Source: UBA12068 sp038318455
GTDB taxonomy: Bacteria > Patescibacteriota > Minisyncoccia > Moranbacterales > GWC2-37-73
Direction: 5' to 3'
Length of the DNA stretch: 19,423 bases
Assembly (NCBI GenBank): GCA_038318455.1
Contig: JBBQCF010000017.1
Coordinates: 1-19,423 of the forward strand
Made by a program: the position numbers and the translations under genes. The notes below the pieces were generated by a model. That model did not search any database. It was not told the origin of the DNA and saw only the letters and a program-made list of their open reading frames with translations. This document shows positions 1 to 7,929 of this stretch, in pieces (the stretch's first letter is position 1; each line of letters begins with the position of its first letter).

Positions 1-300
1 TGATGCGCCAGAAAGACCACCAGCCGCGCTTATTGATTGGGTAGAAGTAATACCATCACCCCTTATGACGCCAACAACATCGAGTTTTGTTAATGCATCT
101 GGAGTTGTTGTGCCAATTCCAAAATTTCCAATTTTTCCCTGCGCAATAGTTCCAGTATTAATTGGTGCTCCGATATTTTGATTTGGTGGAGTTGCTGTTG
201 GTTCAGTCCAAGCTTTGGCAAATTGAAGAAGTGTTCCAAGTGCGATTGCGCTAATCACTATTCCAAAAACATAGCCGATGGATTTTAGTTTTGTTTTCAT
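1..300 (-). CDS. Secreted fibre-like repeat protein, N-terminal part (runs off left edge)
   Basis: The reading frame opens with ATG at 300-298 and stays open for 100 codons to the window edge, so only the N-terminus is present. It starts with a basic stretch and a hydrophobic segment (about residues 8-30, ending QFAKA), a signal peptide or membrane anchor. The mature start, AWTEPTATPPNQNIGAPINTG, is a pattern I associate with secreted Parcubacteria proteins. After it comes a GIGTTTPDALTKLDVVG unit, typical of phage tail-fibre-like and shufflon-adhesin-like repeat proteins. There is no SD; the start follows an A-rich leader (AAAAAAATAAT). It has its own promoter at 355-384. The likely role is a surface-exposed or pilus-tip-like adhesin; ligand and full length are unknown. 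It resembles in type the large fibre protein at the right end of the window. Confidence 0.8.
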   Translation of the reverse strand, partial: MKTKLKSIGYVFGIVISAIALGTLLQFAKAWTEPTATPPNQNIGAPINTGTIAQGKIGNFGIGTTTPDALTKLDVVGVIRGDGITSTQSISAAGGLSGAS

Positions 301-354
301 ATTATTTTTTTAATATTAATTATTTTTTATAAAAGAATAACAAAATACATTTCT

Positions 355-384
355 ATTATACCCCACTTCAAGATTGTGCGTCAA
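355..384 (-). promoter_or_regulatory. Sigma-70-type promoter for the left fibre gene
   Basis: Read on the minus strand, TTGACG (384-379) is separated by 18 bases from TATAAT (360-355). Transcription would begin near 349, giving a leader of about 48 bases before the ATG at 300. The spacer ends in GGGG directly before the -10 box, a G-rich feature shared with other promoters here. Confidence 0.7.
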
Positions 385-409
385 ATTTTGAAATTCGTGA
401 AAATAAGTG

Positions 410-456
410 CTTCGTGGAGGTTCAACCTCCATAAGGGAGGTTGAACCTCCACGAAG
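410..456. repeat. Perfect 21-bp inverted repeat built from nested palindromes
   Basis: The arm at 410-430 is exactly complementary to the arm at 436-456, with a 5-base loop (ATAAG). Inside each arm lies a smaller palindrome of the form GGAGGTT-N-AACCTCC (416-430 and 436-450), so the DNA could form one long hairpin or two small ones. It sits about 25 bases upstream of the -35 box of the left fibre gene promoter and downstream of the terminator of the 551-838 gene. It has no T-run, so it is not a standard terminator. It may be a protein-binding site, a dispersed palindromic repeat, or a mobile remnant; the sequence alone does not decide. Confidence 0.85.
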
Positions 457-491
457 TTTCCGCAAGACACTGAACTAACAAATTAATCAAG

Positions 492-524
492 AAAAAAAGC
501 CTAACCACGAACGGCTAGGCTTTT
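492..524 (-). terminator. Rho-independent terminator of the small secreted protein gene
   Basis: On the minus strand a 9-bp stem AAAAGCCTA/TAGGCTTTT (pairing 516-524 with 495-503, loop of 12) is followed by a run of seven T (498-492). It lies about 27 bases past the stop codon of the 551-838 gene. Confidence 0.85.
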
Positions 525-550
525 AAGTAAGTTGAGCATTTTTGCGCATC

Positions 551-838
551 TCACCTTTGTCCGTATATCATCATGAGCATTTGCAATCTCTCTAGCTCAT
601 GATATCTTTTTTGTTCATCTTGTTCAATTTGTTCTGACTTATTTTCAAGCCTTTTACTTTTTTCTTCCTTAAGAATTTTTTCGGAAAAAACTTGAACATC
701 AATACTGCCAAGGAGACTGTAAGCGGGTTTTTGTTGATCTTGCCTCTTTTCTTCTTCACCATTTTCGCCTGCGTGCGCAACATTGTTCGCAGCCAAGGCC
801 AAAAAAAGCACCATCAGAATCCTTTTTAAAACATTCAT
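551..838 (-). CDS. Small secreted coiled-coil protein of unknown function
   Basis: A 95-residue protein that I do not recognise. Residues 1-23 form a clear signal peptide: basic MNVLKR, a hydrophobic core, then an AHA-type cleavage site. The mature part is very rich in Glu, Lys and Gln, and residues 50-90 look like one amphipathic helix or coiled coil. There is no lipobox and no cysteine. The gene is self-contained: promoter TTTACA-17-TATAAT at 893-921, SD AAGGGGGTG six bases before the ATG, and a terminator at 492-524. This argues that it is a real, probably well expressed gene. A periplasmic or envelope-associated chaperone-like or structural role is possible, but only from its shape. Confidence 0.75.
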   Translation of the reverse strand: MNVLKRILMVLFLALAANNVAHAGENGEEEKRQDQQKPAYSLLGSIDVQVFSEKILKEEKSKRLENKSEQIEQDEQKRYHELERLQMLMMIYGQR

Positions 839-892
839 CTTACACCCCCTTAAAATTTAGATACTTTGCCACAAAATTTATGACAACCTATC

Positions 893-921
893 ATTATATC
901 ACCTTTTGAGTGTTTTGTAAA
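893..921 (-). promoter_or_regulatory. Near-consensus promoter for the small secreted protein
   Basis: Minus-strand TTTACA (921-916), a 17-base spacer and TATAAT (898-893). The spacer ends AAGGTGA. The predicted start near 886 gives a 5' leader of about 48 bases that contains the SD. Confidence 0.75.
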
Positions 922-1021
922 GGGTGGTACTATATTTGGCCGCATTAAAGCCCGATACGCTATTTTAATTTTTCATATCTCATTTTCATTGCGTAACAAA
1001 TGCCCTTATTGAGTTTTATTA

Positions 1022-1048
1022 AATATTAAATATTATATATTTAATATT
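1022..1048. repeat. AT-only inverted repeat just after murJ
   Basis: AATATTAAATAT (1022-1033) and ATATTTAATATT (1037-1048) are perfect 12-base complementary arms with a 3-base loop, starting 4 bases beyond the murJ stop codon. An AT-only stem is weak as a terminator, though it could slow polymerase or protect the transcript end. Confidence 0.6.
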
Positions 1049-1052
1049 AATC

Positions 1053-2759
1053 TTATTCCCCAACACCTGTCACTTCTGCCATATCTTCGGTAATAATTTT
1101 CTTAGCTTTGAAGATTTTTTTGCTTATTGAATGAGTAAATTGAAAAAATTCCTTCACATTGAAGTAATAACTAGCTAGACAAAATGCTGCAAGTCCAGAT
1201 GAGCCAGCGACCACAAGTTGAATGAAAACTGCCACGAAAGTATCAAGCTCACCCTGCGTTCCAACAATAATTTTAGTAATTTGAGTGACGAATCCTGCGA
1301 TGATTGTTGCTCCCACGATTCGTATCGTTGAATTCCAAATATTTTTGCCATCAATGCTTGGCAAATTCTTCCTAAGGAAAAAGATTAATAAAAATGTATT
1401 AACCAAGCTCGCCAGAGAAAAAGCAATCGCAAGAGAGAAAACTGGATTCCATCCAGCTACAAATTTATCAGAGAAAAAAGCAGGCGGGAGTCCAAGCACC
1501 GTTCCCGTTCTAAGTAAAAATAAAACTGCTGAAATATTAATACCCTCACTTACAATTGCAATATAGAGAGGAGTTTTTGTATTTTGCAAAGCATAAAAAG
1601 CTCGCGTGAGAAGTGGCAAGAGTGATTGCGCAAATAAACTCAAGGCCATCAATCCTAATACTTGAAAAGTTAAAATTGTGTTGTCCCAATTGAATTTTCC
1701 TGTTCCAAGCAGAACACGCACCGTTTGCGCGCGAAGCACGAAAATAAACATACTAAGAGGAATAACAAAAAACAAAATTTGACGAAATGTGCGAGAAAAA
1801 GCTCGCACAAATTCAGCTGGTTCTTTTTTGGCACTATGCGAACTTAATGTTGGAAAAACTGCAATTGCAAATGAAACTCCAAAAAGACCAAGCGGTGCAC
1901 TTTGAATATTGTTAGCAAAATTAAAAACCGCCAAACTCCCCGCCGAAAGAGTTGAAGCAAAAATCGTGATAATAGTAAAGTTAATCTGACTGACTGCGAT
2001 TGTCAGAGTCCTTGGAATCATCAAGCGAAAAACCTTGCGGACACTTGGATTATTCCAAGCGTCAAAAAACATTGGCTTAAAATTAAAACCTGAAAATTTC
2101 ACTGCTGGATATTGCACCAACAAATGAAGCAGTGCTCCAAGCACCACGCCCCAAGCAAGACCAGCTGGACCAAAAGGTTTCACAAAAAACAATGCTCCAA
2201 TAATAATCCCAGCATTATAAAAAACAGGAGCTAGTGAATATACCAAAAATTTCTTGAAAGAAACTAGTGCCCCACCAATAATACCGCTAATACCCAACAG
2301 AAATGGACTAAGAAACATGATGCGCGTGAGCGTGACAGTTAAATCCATTTTTTCTCCTGTATATCCAGGAGTGACAAGATGCATAAGCTGGGGTGCGAAT
2401 ATTACCAAGACAATAGACACCACCCCTGTAACAAGAATTTGCAAACTTAAAATTCCAGAAGAAAGCTTCCAGGCCTCATCTTCGTTTTTATTAGCAATAA
2501 GTTCAGTAAAGACAGGGATGAAGGCTGCGCTAAGCGCTCCAACAATCATTAAATTATAAATAAGATCAGGAATACGAAAGGCTGCATAATAAGCATCCAA
2601 GGTGTCGCCAGCACCAAATTGACCAGCCAAGATTCTATCCCTAACTAATCCCAACAAACGACTAGCCACTCCAGCCAATGAAATAATGAGCGCCGCCGCC
2701 GCGACTGACTGTGTTGGCTTATCCCTTAAGAAATCTCCACTAACTATTTTTTTTATCAT
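1053..2759 (-). CDS. murJ: Lipid II flippase MurJ (MviN family)
   Basis: A 568-residue polytopic membrane protein that moves the lipid-linked peptidoglycan precursor (lipid II) across the cytoplasmic membrane. The N-terminal signature is clear: GVASRLLGLVRDRILAGQFG, then DAYYAAFRIPDLIYNLMIVGALSAAFIPVF (residues about 30-85), characteristic of the family. Many hydrophobic segments follow, in line with the usual 14 helices. Compared with about 510 residues in E. coli it is longer, ending in a charged cytoplasmic tail. The ATG start at 2759 has no SD but an A-rich leader, GCAAAAAT. A promoter can be drawn 35-65 bases upstream. It lies 80 bases downstream of the DUF4012 gene, in an envelope-biogenesis neighbourhood. 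The family assignment is secure. Confidence 0.95.
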   Translation of the reverse strand: MIKKIVSGDFLRDKPTQSVAAAALIISLAGVASRLLGLVRDRILAGQFGAGDTLDAYYAAFRIPDLIYNLMIVGALSAAFIPVFTELIANKNEDEAWKLSSGILSLQILVTGVVSIVLVIFAPQLMHLVTPGYTGEKMDLTVTLTRIMFLSPFLLGISGIIGGALVSFKKFLVYSLAPVFYNAGIIIGALFFVKPFGPAGLAWGVVLGALLHLLVQYPAVKFSGFNFKPMFFDAWNNPSVRKVFRLMIPRTLTIAVSQINFTIITIFASTLSAGSLAVFNFANNIQSAPLGLFGVSFAIAVFPTLSSHSAKKEPAEFVRAFSRTFRQILFFVIPLSMFIFVLRAQTVRVLLGTGKFNWDNTILTFQVLGLMALSLFAQSLLPLLTRAFYALQNTKTPLYIAIVSEGINISAVLFLLRTGTVLGLPPAFFSDKFVAGWNPVFSLAIAFSLASLVNTFLLIFFLRKNLPSIDGKNIWNSTIRIVGATIIAGFVTQITKIIVGTQGELDTFVAVFIQLVVAGSSGLAAFCLASYYFNVKEFFQFTHSISKKIFKAKKIITEDMAEVTGVGE

Positions 2760-2794
2760 ATTTTTGCAAAAAAAGGCTTTAATTCAACTTGAAA

Positions 2795-2823
2795 ATACTA
2801 CAACAAAAATTAAAATTTATCAA
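2795..2823 (-). promoter_or_regulatory. Candidate promoter for murJ
   Basis: Minus-strand TTGATA (2823-2818), 17 bases, TAGTAT (2800-2795), in the gap between the DUF4012 gene and murJ. The -10 box is imperfect, and transcription through from the upstream gene is equally possible. Confidence 0.45.
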
Positions 2824-2839
2824 TCATAGACTTTTTTGA

Positions 2840-5368
2840 TTAATTCTTTTTAAAAACCGCACCGAAAAACCTGTCTATATTCAACTTGGTTACATTTTTA
2901 ATTTCATTGTCAGAGCCAAGATTTCCAGATGGAAAATTCCACTTAATTTCATAATTTTTAGGATATTTTATATCAGAAGAGAATGTGCTTCCAATACTTC
3001 CTGATTGTTTTTGTGCAACCAAGGAATATGAATCAGCTTGTTCATTTTCATTGACAGTAATTTTAAACAAAGTAAATGGCAGCAAGTATTTATATGTGAT
3101 TGTCATAGTTTCCTGCGGACTAACATATGTCCAGTTTGCAAAAACAGTCTTGCCTGCTTCTTGATATATTTTTGTTCCAGATTCAGGATCAATCACCATG
3201 CTTTGTTCCTCATTTTGCACATCGCTGTCACGCTTAAATCCAAGCGCCGTATAATCTAATGGCTCCTTATCGATTTCTCTTGTTTGACCACTAACCTCCA
3301 AAAGTTTTGAACCAAGTGGCACATATACACGCATATAATCAGCATTAACTTTGTTGAGCCAATCATACTCTGAATTTCCACCACTGTGCTTTCTGGTTAT
3401 CGTCACCGTATCAACAATCGATCCGTCCTCATCAATCTCTGCAAAATGTTTAATGTCTTCATCAATAACAGCATCTGTTTTGAATCCATTTATATTAGCA
3501 TTAATAACGCTCAAATAATCTTTTGACGATGCAATAACTTCACCTGACCAACCTTGCTTGGAGATAATTTTTTGAAGCTCCACGTTTTCAGAATAAAACA
3601 GGATATGTTTTTCATTGAGACCTTCAAAGAAAGCTTGCATTGTTTTTGAAATAACATTTAAATCCTTACTGCTTAATAATTTATCCAAAACTAACGGAGC
3701 TAAATCAGACAAAATTTTCTTTGGCTTATTTTCTTCCTTATCATAATCAACTTCAACTTTAAATTGTGTTAGCTCAATAAAATTTTTCGCATCCAGTGTC
3801 ACGTCATATTCCGGCATCTCTATTGGTCCAGTTATTTCCAGAAGTTTTTGCATTACTGTTGGGGTCAAAGTGATCACGCCATCAGCCGAGGGTCCACCTG
3901 TTTTTTCATAAAAAGAAATAGCTTTTCTCGCTGACATTGGAAAATCTGCAAACCAATTGCTATCATGCATGCTCCACGCTGTAGAAATTTTTTGAATTGG
4001 AAAAGGTGGAACAATTTTTTCACGAAGCTGTCCGTCTGGATTAAAAATTCCATCAATAAAAAACTTCTTAACATGCCCATCGGCAATATCCAAAAGTCCA
4101 TAGCTTCCAATGAACCCTCCTGTTGCTCGCATTTCTGAATTATTTTGAAATAAAAACAAATATTTTCTAGGACCATTGCCTCCCAATAAATCCGCCAGAA
4201 TATGACTATTATTTAAAAATAAATCCAAAGCATTTCTAAGATCTGGCAAATTTTGCTTCACCAACAAAAATTTACCTTGCTTATCTTGAGGTAAATCATC
4301 AATTTTAATAAGATCTAAATTTTGTTGAGCAGAATCAAGTTCTTTTTTTGCCTCAATGATATTTTTTTCCGCAACCTTAAAAATATCGAGAAATGACAAA
4401 GATGACTGCTGTGCTAAATTGGATGCATTCTTCACTTCAGCGACCACTCTAGCGATTTCATTTAGAGATTTTCCGGCGGCAGAAAAATGCTTTCCCGCTT
4501 CAACTGCATTTTTGCCAGAAGAAACTTTTGAAGCAAATGGGATGAAACGTGTCACATCCAAAAGTATTCCACCCATACTTTCAAGCTGATCTGACCCTTG
4601 TGAAAAATTCGCAAAAGCTTGATCGAATTTTTGTGCGCCATCTTCAAAATTTTGATGCGCGATATCACTAACAGCAGAATTGAGATCGGCAAATCCATCT
4701 GTACTTGCACCCAAAACACTGCTCTTTAGTCCTACTCCTCTGCTGACATAGGAAACCATACCAACACCAACAAGAATAACCAGAGCAGTGATTGCAAAAC
4801 CCATCATTGACCTGCTCATATCGAATTGAAAAGAAAGTTTTTTTGGAAATAGAATATTTTTCCAAGAAAAAGAGTTTTTTTCACTTTCTTTTTCTAATCC
4901 CAACCATTTTCCATCAAAAGCCGTTCTATTCTTTTCTTCTTTAGTTCTTTTGATGATAGTTTCCTGCAATTTTTTGGCTTTTTCTTCAGTGATCGATTCT
5001 ATCTCTAGCCATTTAGCAAGTTTCTTTTCATGTTTTTCCTTTTCTACCATCATTCTGAACTCACATTCTTCCTGCTTTTTGCGATCTTGTTCAGCAATTT
5101 TTTTTATGCGTTCTTGATTTGCAAGATTTTGTGCAAGAATAAACTCTTGTTTTCTTTTCGCTTCCACTTCCTTCTGCGCAATTTTTTTAAATTGATTTTC
5201 TTCTTTTATTATTCTATTTTTTTCAAATTGAGCACGTCCGTCGACTGCTTGAATTTTTTTCCAATCCAAATCACCAGCGTTATCAACTGGTCTCACATCA
5301 AACATCTGTGGAATAATTTTATTTTTTGACACTTTTTTCTTTTTTAGTTTGAATTTTCTTGCAAACAA
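2840..5368 (-). CDS. DUF4012 membrane protein with long cytoplasmic coiled-coil arm
   Basis: Up to 842 residues. In order: a very basic N-terminus; a Lys/Glu-rich coiled coil (about 47-146); one membrane helix (about 189-208); a helical region (about 225-395); then the DUF4012 core, recognisable from KYLFLFQNNSEMRATGGFIGSYG (402-424) and the following GP..ADGVITLTP stretch (about 490-505). The large C-terminal part should lie outside the membrane. DUF4012 has no settled function; it is common in Gram-positive bacteria and CPR, often beside glycosyltransferases, as here (GT4 gene 61 bases upstream, murJ downstream). The start is uncertain: 5368 is a TTG right after an in-frame stop, with no SD. 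GTG at codon 13 (5332) or ATG at codon 22 (5305) are alternatives. Confidence 0.85.
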   Translation of the reverse strand: MFARKFKLKKKKVSKNKIIPQMFDVRPVDNAGDLDWKKIQAVDGRAQFEKNRIIKEENQFKKIAQKEVEAKRKQEFILAQNLANQERIKKIAEQDRKKQEECEFRMMVEKEKHEKKLAKWLEIESITEEKAKKLQETIIKRTKEEKNRTAFDGKWLGLEKESEKNSFSWKNILFPKKLSFQFDMSRSMMGFAITALVILVGVGMVSYVSRGVGLKSSVLGASTDGFADLNSAVSDIAHQNFEDGAQKFDQAFANFSQGSDQLESMGGILLDVTRFIPFASKVSSGKNAVEAGKHFSAAGKSLNEIARVVAEVKNASNLAQQSSLSFLDIFKVAEKNIIEAKKELDSAQQNLDLIKIDDLPQDKQGKFLLVKQNLPDLRNALDLFLNNSHILADLLGGNGPRKYLFLFQNNSEMRATGGFIGSYGLLDIADGHVKKFFIDGIFNPDGQLREKIVPPFPIQKISTAWSMHDSNWFADFPMSARKAISFYEKTGGPSADGVITLTPTVMQKLLEITGPIEMPEYDVTLDAKNFIELTQFKVEVDYDKEENKPKKILSDLAPLVLDKLLSSKDLNVISKTMQAFFEGLNEKHILFYSENVELQKIISKQGWSGEVIASSKDYLSVINANINGFKTDAVIDEDIKHFAEIDEDGSIVDTVTITRKHSGGNSEYDWLNKVNADYMRVYVPLGSKLLEVSGQTREIDKEPLDYTALGFKRDSDVQNEEQSMVIDPESGTKIYQEAGKTVFANWTYVSPQETMTITYKYLLPFTLFKITVNENEQADSYSLVAQKQSGSIGSTFSSDIKYPKNYEIKWNFPSGNLGSDNEIKNVTKLNIDRFFGAVFKKN

Positions 5369-5429
5369 TCACTCTTAATTTTCCAACTTTTCTATGCAAA
5401 CATTACTACAACAATCTTCTATTCGTAAC

Positions 5430-6548
5430 TCAAATGCATCGATAAATTTCCAATGTTTCTTTTGCCATTTTTTTCCAACTATATTTAGTCACTTGCTGAT
5501 AACCTTTCTGAATCAATTCTTGCTTCAAATCTCTATCCTCAATAATTCTTATAATACCATCAGCAATACTCTTTGCACTTTTCGCATTCACAAACAAAGC
5601 TGCATTTTCAAGAATTTCTTGCATACAAGGATGATCAGAGGATACAACAACCGAACCTTTTGTCATGGCCTCAAGTGGTGGCAGTCCAAATCCTTCGTAA
5701 AGCGAAGGAAAAACATATGCTTCCGCAAAACGATACAGAACGTCCAAGTCAGTATCATCAACAAACCCCAGAAAATGTATGCTTGAAATATTTTTCTCAG
5801 CGCTATATTCTTTCAATCTTTTGTAAAAAAAATCTTCCTTGCCAACCAAAGCCAACTGCATATTGGGGTATCTGGTCAAAACAAGATCAAATGCTTCAAT
5901 AAGCTTTTCCAAATTTTTATGTGGATATGCATTACCAACATAAAGTAAGTACGGTTTAATTATACCATACTTTTCCAATGAAAGATGAGGGGTTATATTT
6001 GAAACTCTACACGAATCATCACTAGCTTCATAGGTAACTATTATTTTTTTATGCAAAGATGGATATTGTCCTATGATATCGTTTTTGGTGAACTTCGAAA
6101 CTGTAATTATAACTCGTGCCCTTTTGGCAGCGCTATAGATATTAAATTTATAGGCAGCGTATTTTATCCAATACCAAAAAGGATTAAGCCTTGTCGCTCT
6201 GATAGTGGGAAAATGAAGTAGGATTAAATCATGAATAGTGAGCACAAACTTTTTCCTGTATAAAAGTGGAACATTAAAATGAGGAAAATGCACCAAATCG
6301 AGATTATATTTGTTCAACATTTTTGGCAATAGAAATTGTTCAGCAAAAGAATACCAGCGATAATTTGCCAATACTTTCGTGAAATTTTTATTATGAGGCT
6401 GATATTCATCAAAATTTTCACTGCGCAAAAAAATGAAATATTGATTTTCACTATCAATTTCTTCAAGATGCTGAATCAATTTTTGTGTATAGCGCCCCAG
6501 TCCTTTGCCAATCTTGCCAAAAAAGCGCGCATCAATTCCAATTCGCAT
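5430..6548 (-). CDS. GT4-family glycosyltransferase (first of three)
   Basis: A 372-residue GT-B fold enzyme that should transfer a sugar from a nucleotide-sugar donor to a lipid-linked or polysaccharide acceptor at the inner face of the membrane. The N-terminal acceptor domain begins GIDARFFGKIGKGLGRYT. The C-terminal donor domain starts at about residue 200 with LLYVGNAYPHKNLEKLIEAF, and the donor-binding EX7E motif is intact (E285 and E293, in YEGFGLPPLEAM). Length is normal for the family. The start is ATG at 6548 with no SD. It lies 61 bases upstream of the DUF4012 gene and probably shares its transcript. Acceptor and sugar cannot be read from the sequence. It resembles the enzyme at 7930-9087 more than the one at 9754-10860. 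Confidence 0.9.
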   Translation of the reverse strand: MRIGIDARFFGKIGKGLGRYTQKLIQHLEEIDSENQYFIFLRSENFDEYQPHNKNFTKVLANYRWYSFAEQFLLPKMLNKYNLDLVHFPHFNVPLLYRKKFVLTIHDLILLHFPTIRATRLNPFWYWIKYAAYKFNIYSAAKRARVIITVSKFTKNDIIGQYPSLHKKIIVTYEASDDSCRVSNITPHLSLEKYGIIKPYLLYVGNAYPHKNLEKLIEAFDLVLTRYPNMQLALVGKEDFFYKRLKEYSAEKNISSIHFLGFVDDTDLDVLYRFAEAYVFPSLYEGFGLPPLEAMTKGSVVVSSDHPCMQEILENAALFVNAKSAKSIADGIIRIIEDRDLKQELIQKGYQQVTKYSWKKMAKETLEIYRCI

Positions 6549-6631
6549 ATCAATTTCAGAAACATTATTATATTATATTTTTATTATAGATACATATTGT
6601 CATATAGCTATTTTAACATTTTTATCGCAAT

Positions 6632-6658
6632 AAAAAAAGGCAGTCCATTTGGACTGCC
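6632..6658 (-). terminator. Rho-independent terminator of the 62-codon gene
   Basis: On the minus strand an 8-bp GC-rich stem GGCAGTCC/GGACTGCC (6658-6651 with 6646-6639, loop of four) is followed by seven T (6638-6632). It lies just past the stop codon at 6681 and separates this gene from the GT4 gene downstream. Confidence 0.9.
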
Positions 6659-6680
6659 CAATAAGAGCAAAGCAGAATTG

Positions 6681-6869
6681 TTAATAAAAAAAACACAACA
6701 ACCGACGATATGCAAAAGTATTTGACATCACAATAGAATGCCGATCAAGATTAATAAACACTCTCCTTTTCGCTTGACCCACAATTTGACTTCTTTTTTT
6801 GCCAATAAAAGCCTTAGCGCTTTTTGAGGCGTGAAAACGTGCTGCCGCAACCCTGTTGTTGTGTCTCAT
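6681..6869 (-). CDS. Small very basic protein of unknown function
   Basis: A 62-residue protein that I do not recognise. It is rich in Arg and Lys (for example RHNNRVAAARFHASKSAKAF, then KKRSQIVGQAKRR) and ends in an aromatic tail, LLCFFY, so its predicted pI is high. There is no signal peptide. Support for a real gene comes from a textbook SD, AAGGAGGT, six bases before the ATG, and a strong terminator just after the stop. No convincing promoter is visible within its own short leader, so it may also be read from the DUF475 gene upstream. Basic charge would suit nucleic-acid or ribosome binding, or an antimicrobial-like peptide, but this is only inference from composition. Confidence 0.6.
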   Translation of the reverse strand: MRHNNRVAAARFHASKSAKAFIGKKRSQIVGQAKRRVFINLDRHSIVMSNTFAYRRLLCFFY

Positions 6870-6928
6870 TTGAAACCTCCTTGATTTTTAAATAACTGCA
6901 AATAGTATGCCAATATATCAATAATAAC

Positions 6929-7849
6929 TCATGCTTTCGCTAATTGCAATTCACGATGAGATAAATACAAAAATATGCCTAAAAATAGGATTGTATTTAG
7001 TGGCGCTAGCCAAAATGGGAAGTGCTTCCCAAGAGATTCAAGCACCATAATCATTCCCAGCATTCCAATAGAATACATCGCCCCATTTTTAAGATAGGCA
7101 TATTTGGTAATCACATCCATTCCACGAATTGTAAATTCCCTCACAACGAAAGCGCCTATCCCATTTCCAATTAAAATAAGTGGCACATAAATAGTAAAAG
7201 CAAAGGCACCAATAACTCCATCCATTGAAAAAGAGGTATCGAGAACTTCCAAATATAAAAGTTTACTCCAAGCACTCATTGAGCTTGAAGGATTCGCCAA
7301 TTCCTTTTCTTTTTCTTCAGCATTTTTTTTGAAACCATCTGTAATAAAAAACATCGTTGAACCTATTGAGGCTGAAAGTGCTAATATAGGATCAGCTTTA
7401 AGCGCAAGATAAACAATGATTGTTACAAATATAGAAGTAACAGCATAAAACCACGCGCTTCTTTTGTGAATAAAATTTTCAACCAAAAAAGCATATTTCT
7501 TTTCTTCCAGAAAAAGCCACGAGAGTGCAATCAAAAAAAGATAAATTCCTCCGCCTAAAAGCAAAAGTGGTTTTGATTTTTCGACATAAACAGCTATTGC
7601 TGGATCATTTGAAAATGCAAACTTAAGCAATTCGCTCACGGAAAGAGCTGGATTAACCATCCAAATAATCAAAAATGGCAGCAATCCCCTCACTACAAAA
7701 ACTGCAAAGATCATACCCCACAGCAAGAAAAATTTGCGATACTTTTCTGGCAAAGTCTTAAGGACATGAGCGTTAACAATGGCATTATCAATACTGCTAA
7801 TAATCTCAAAAATAATTAAACCGACAATAACAATAATTGCGCTAAGCAT
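6929..7849 (-). CDS. DUF475/TerC-like integral membrane protein
   Basis: A 306-residue multi-pass membrane protein. The first helix carries FEIISSIDNAIVNA (E15, D21, N22) and a later helix carries LEVLDTSFSMDGVIGAFAF (E201, D204, D210). These paired acidic motifs mark the DUF475 branch of the TerC superfamily. TerC relatives are linked to tellurite resistance and to moving metal ions, notably manganese, out of the cytoplasm. Metal transport is therefore the best guess, with the intramembrane acids as likely ligands, but the substrate is not visible. The protein is full length. The start ATG has an A-rich leader (TTTTAAAAAAAT) and no SD. An extended -10 promoter lies at 7917-7922. Confidence 0.88.
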   Translation of the reverse strand: MLSAIIVIVGLIIFEIISSIDNAIVNAHVLKTLPEKYRKFFLLWGMIFAVFVVRGLLPFLIIWMVNPALSVSELLKFAFSNDPAIAVYVEKSKPLLLLGGGIYLFLIALSWLFLEEKKYAFLVENFIHKRSAWFYAVTSIFVTIIVYLALKADPILALSASIGSTMFFITDGFKKNAEEKEKELANPSSSMSAWSKLLYLEVLDTSFSMDGVIGAFAFTIYVPLILIGNGIGAFVVREFTIRGMDVITKYAYLKNGAMYSIGMLGMIMVLESLGKHFPFWLAPLNTILFLGIFLYLSHRELQLAKA

Positions 7850-7916
7850 ATTTTTTTAAAAATTTTACTACTTATAAATAGCAACTCCAAATTGTGCAAA
7901 AGTTTTTCATTTTCAA

Positions 7917-7925
7917 ATTATACCA
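7917..7925 (-). promoter_or_regulatory. Extended -10 promoter for the DUF475 gene
   Basis: Minus-strand TGGTATAAT is an extended -10 element, just upstream of the DUF475 leader and immediately past the stop codon of the glycosyltransferase gene at 7930. No good -35 box is seen at the usual distance, as is common for extended -10 promoters. Confidence 0.5.
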
Positions 7926-7929
7926 CATT

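Noticed and set aside
410..456. Perfect inverted repeat as a terminator
   Set aside because: No T-run follows on either strand, and a proper terminator for the upstream gene is already present at 492-524.
5394..5902. Overlapping plus-strand frames opposite the first GT4 gene
   Set aside because: No SD or promoter, Phe/Ser/Asn-rich translation typical of antisense AT-rich sequence, and the minus-strand gene explains the region fully.
6885..6913. TTGGCA-17-TAAAAA as promoter of the 62-codon gene
   Set aside because: The -10 box would lie two bases from the SD, so transcription would start inside or after the SD; not workable.
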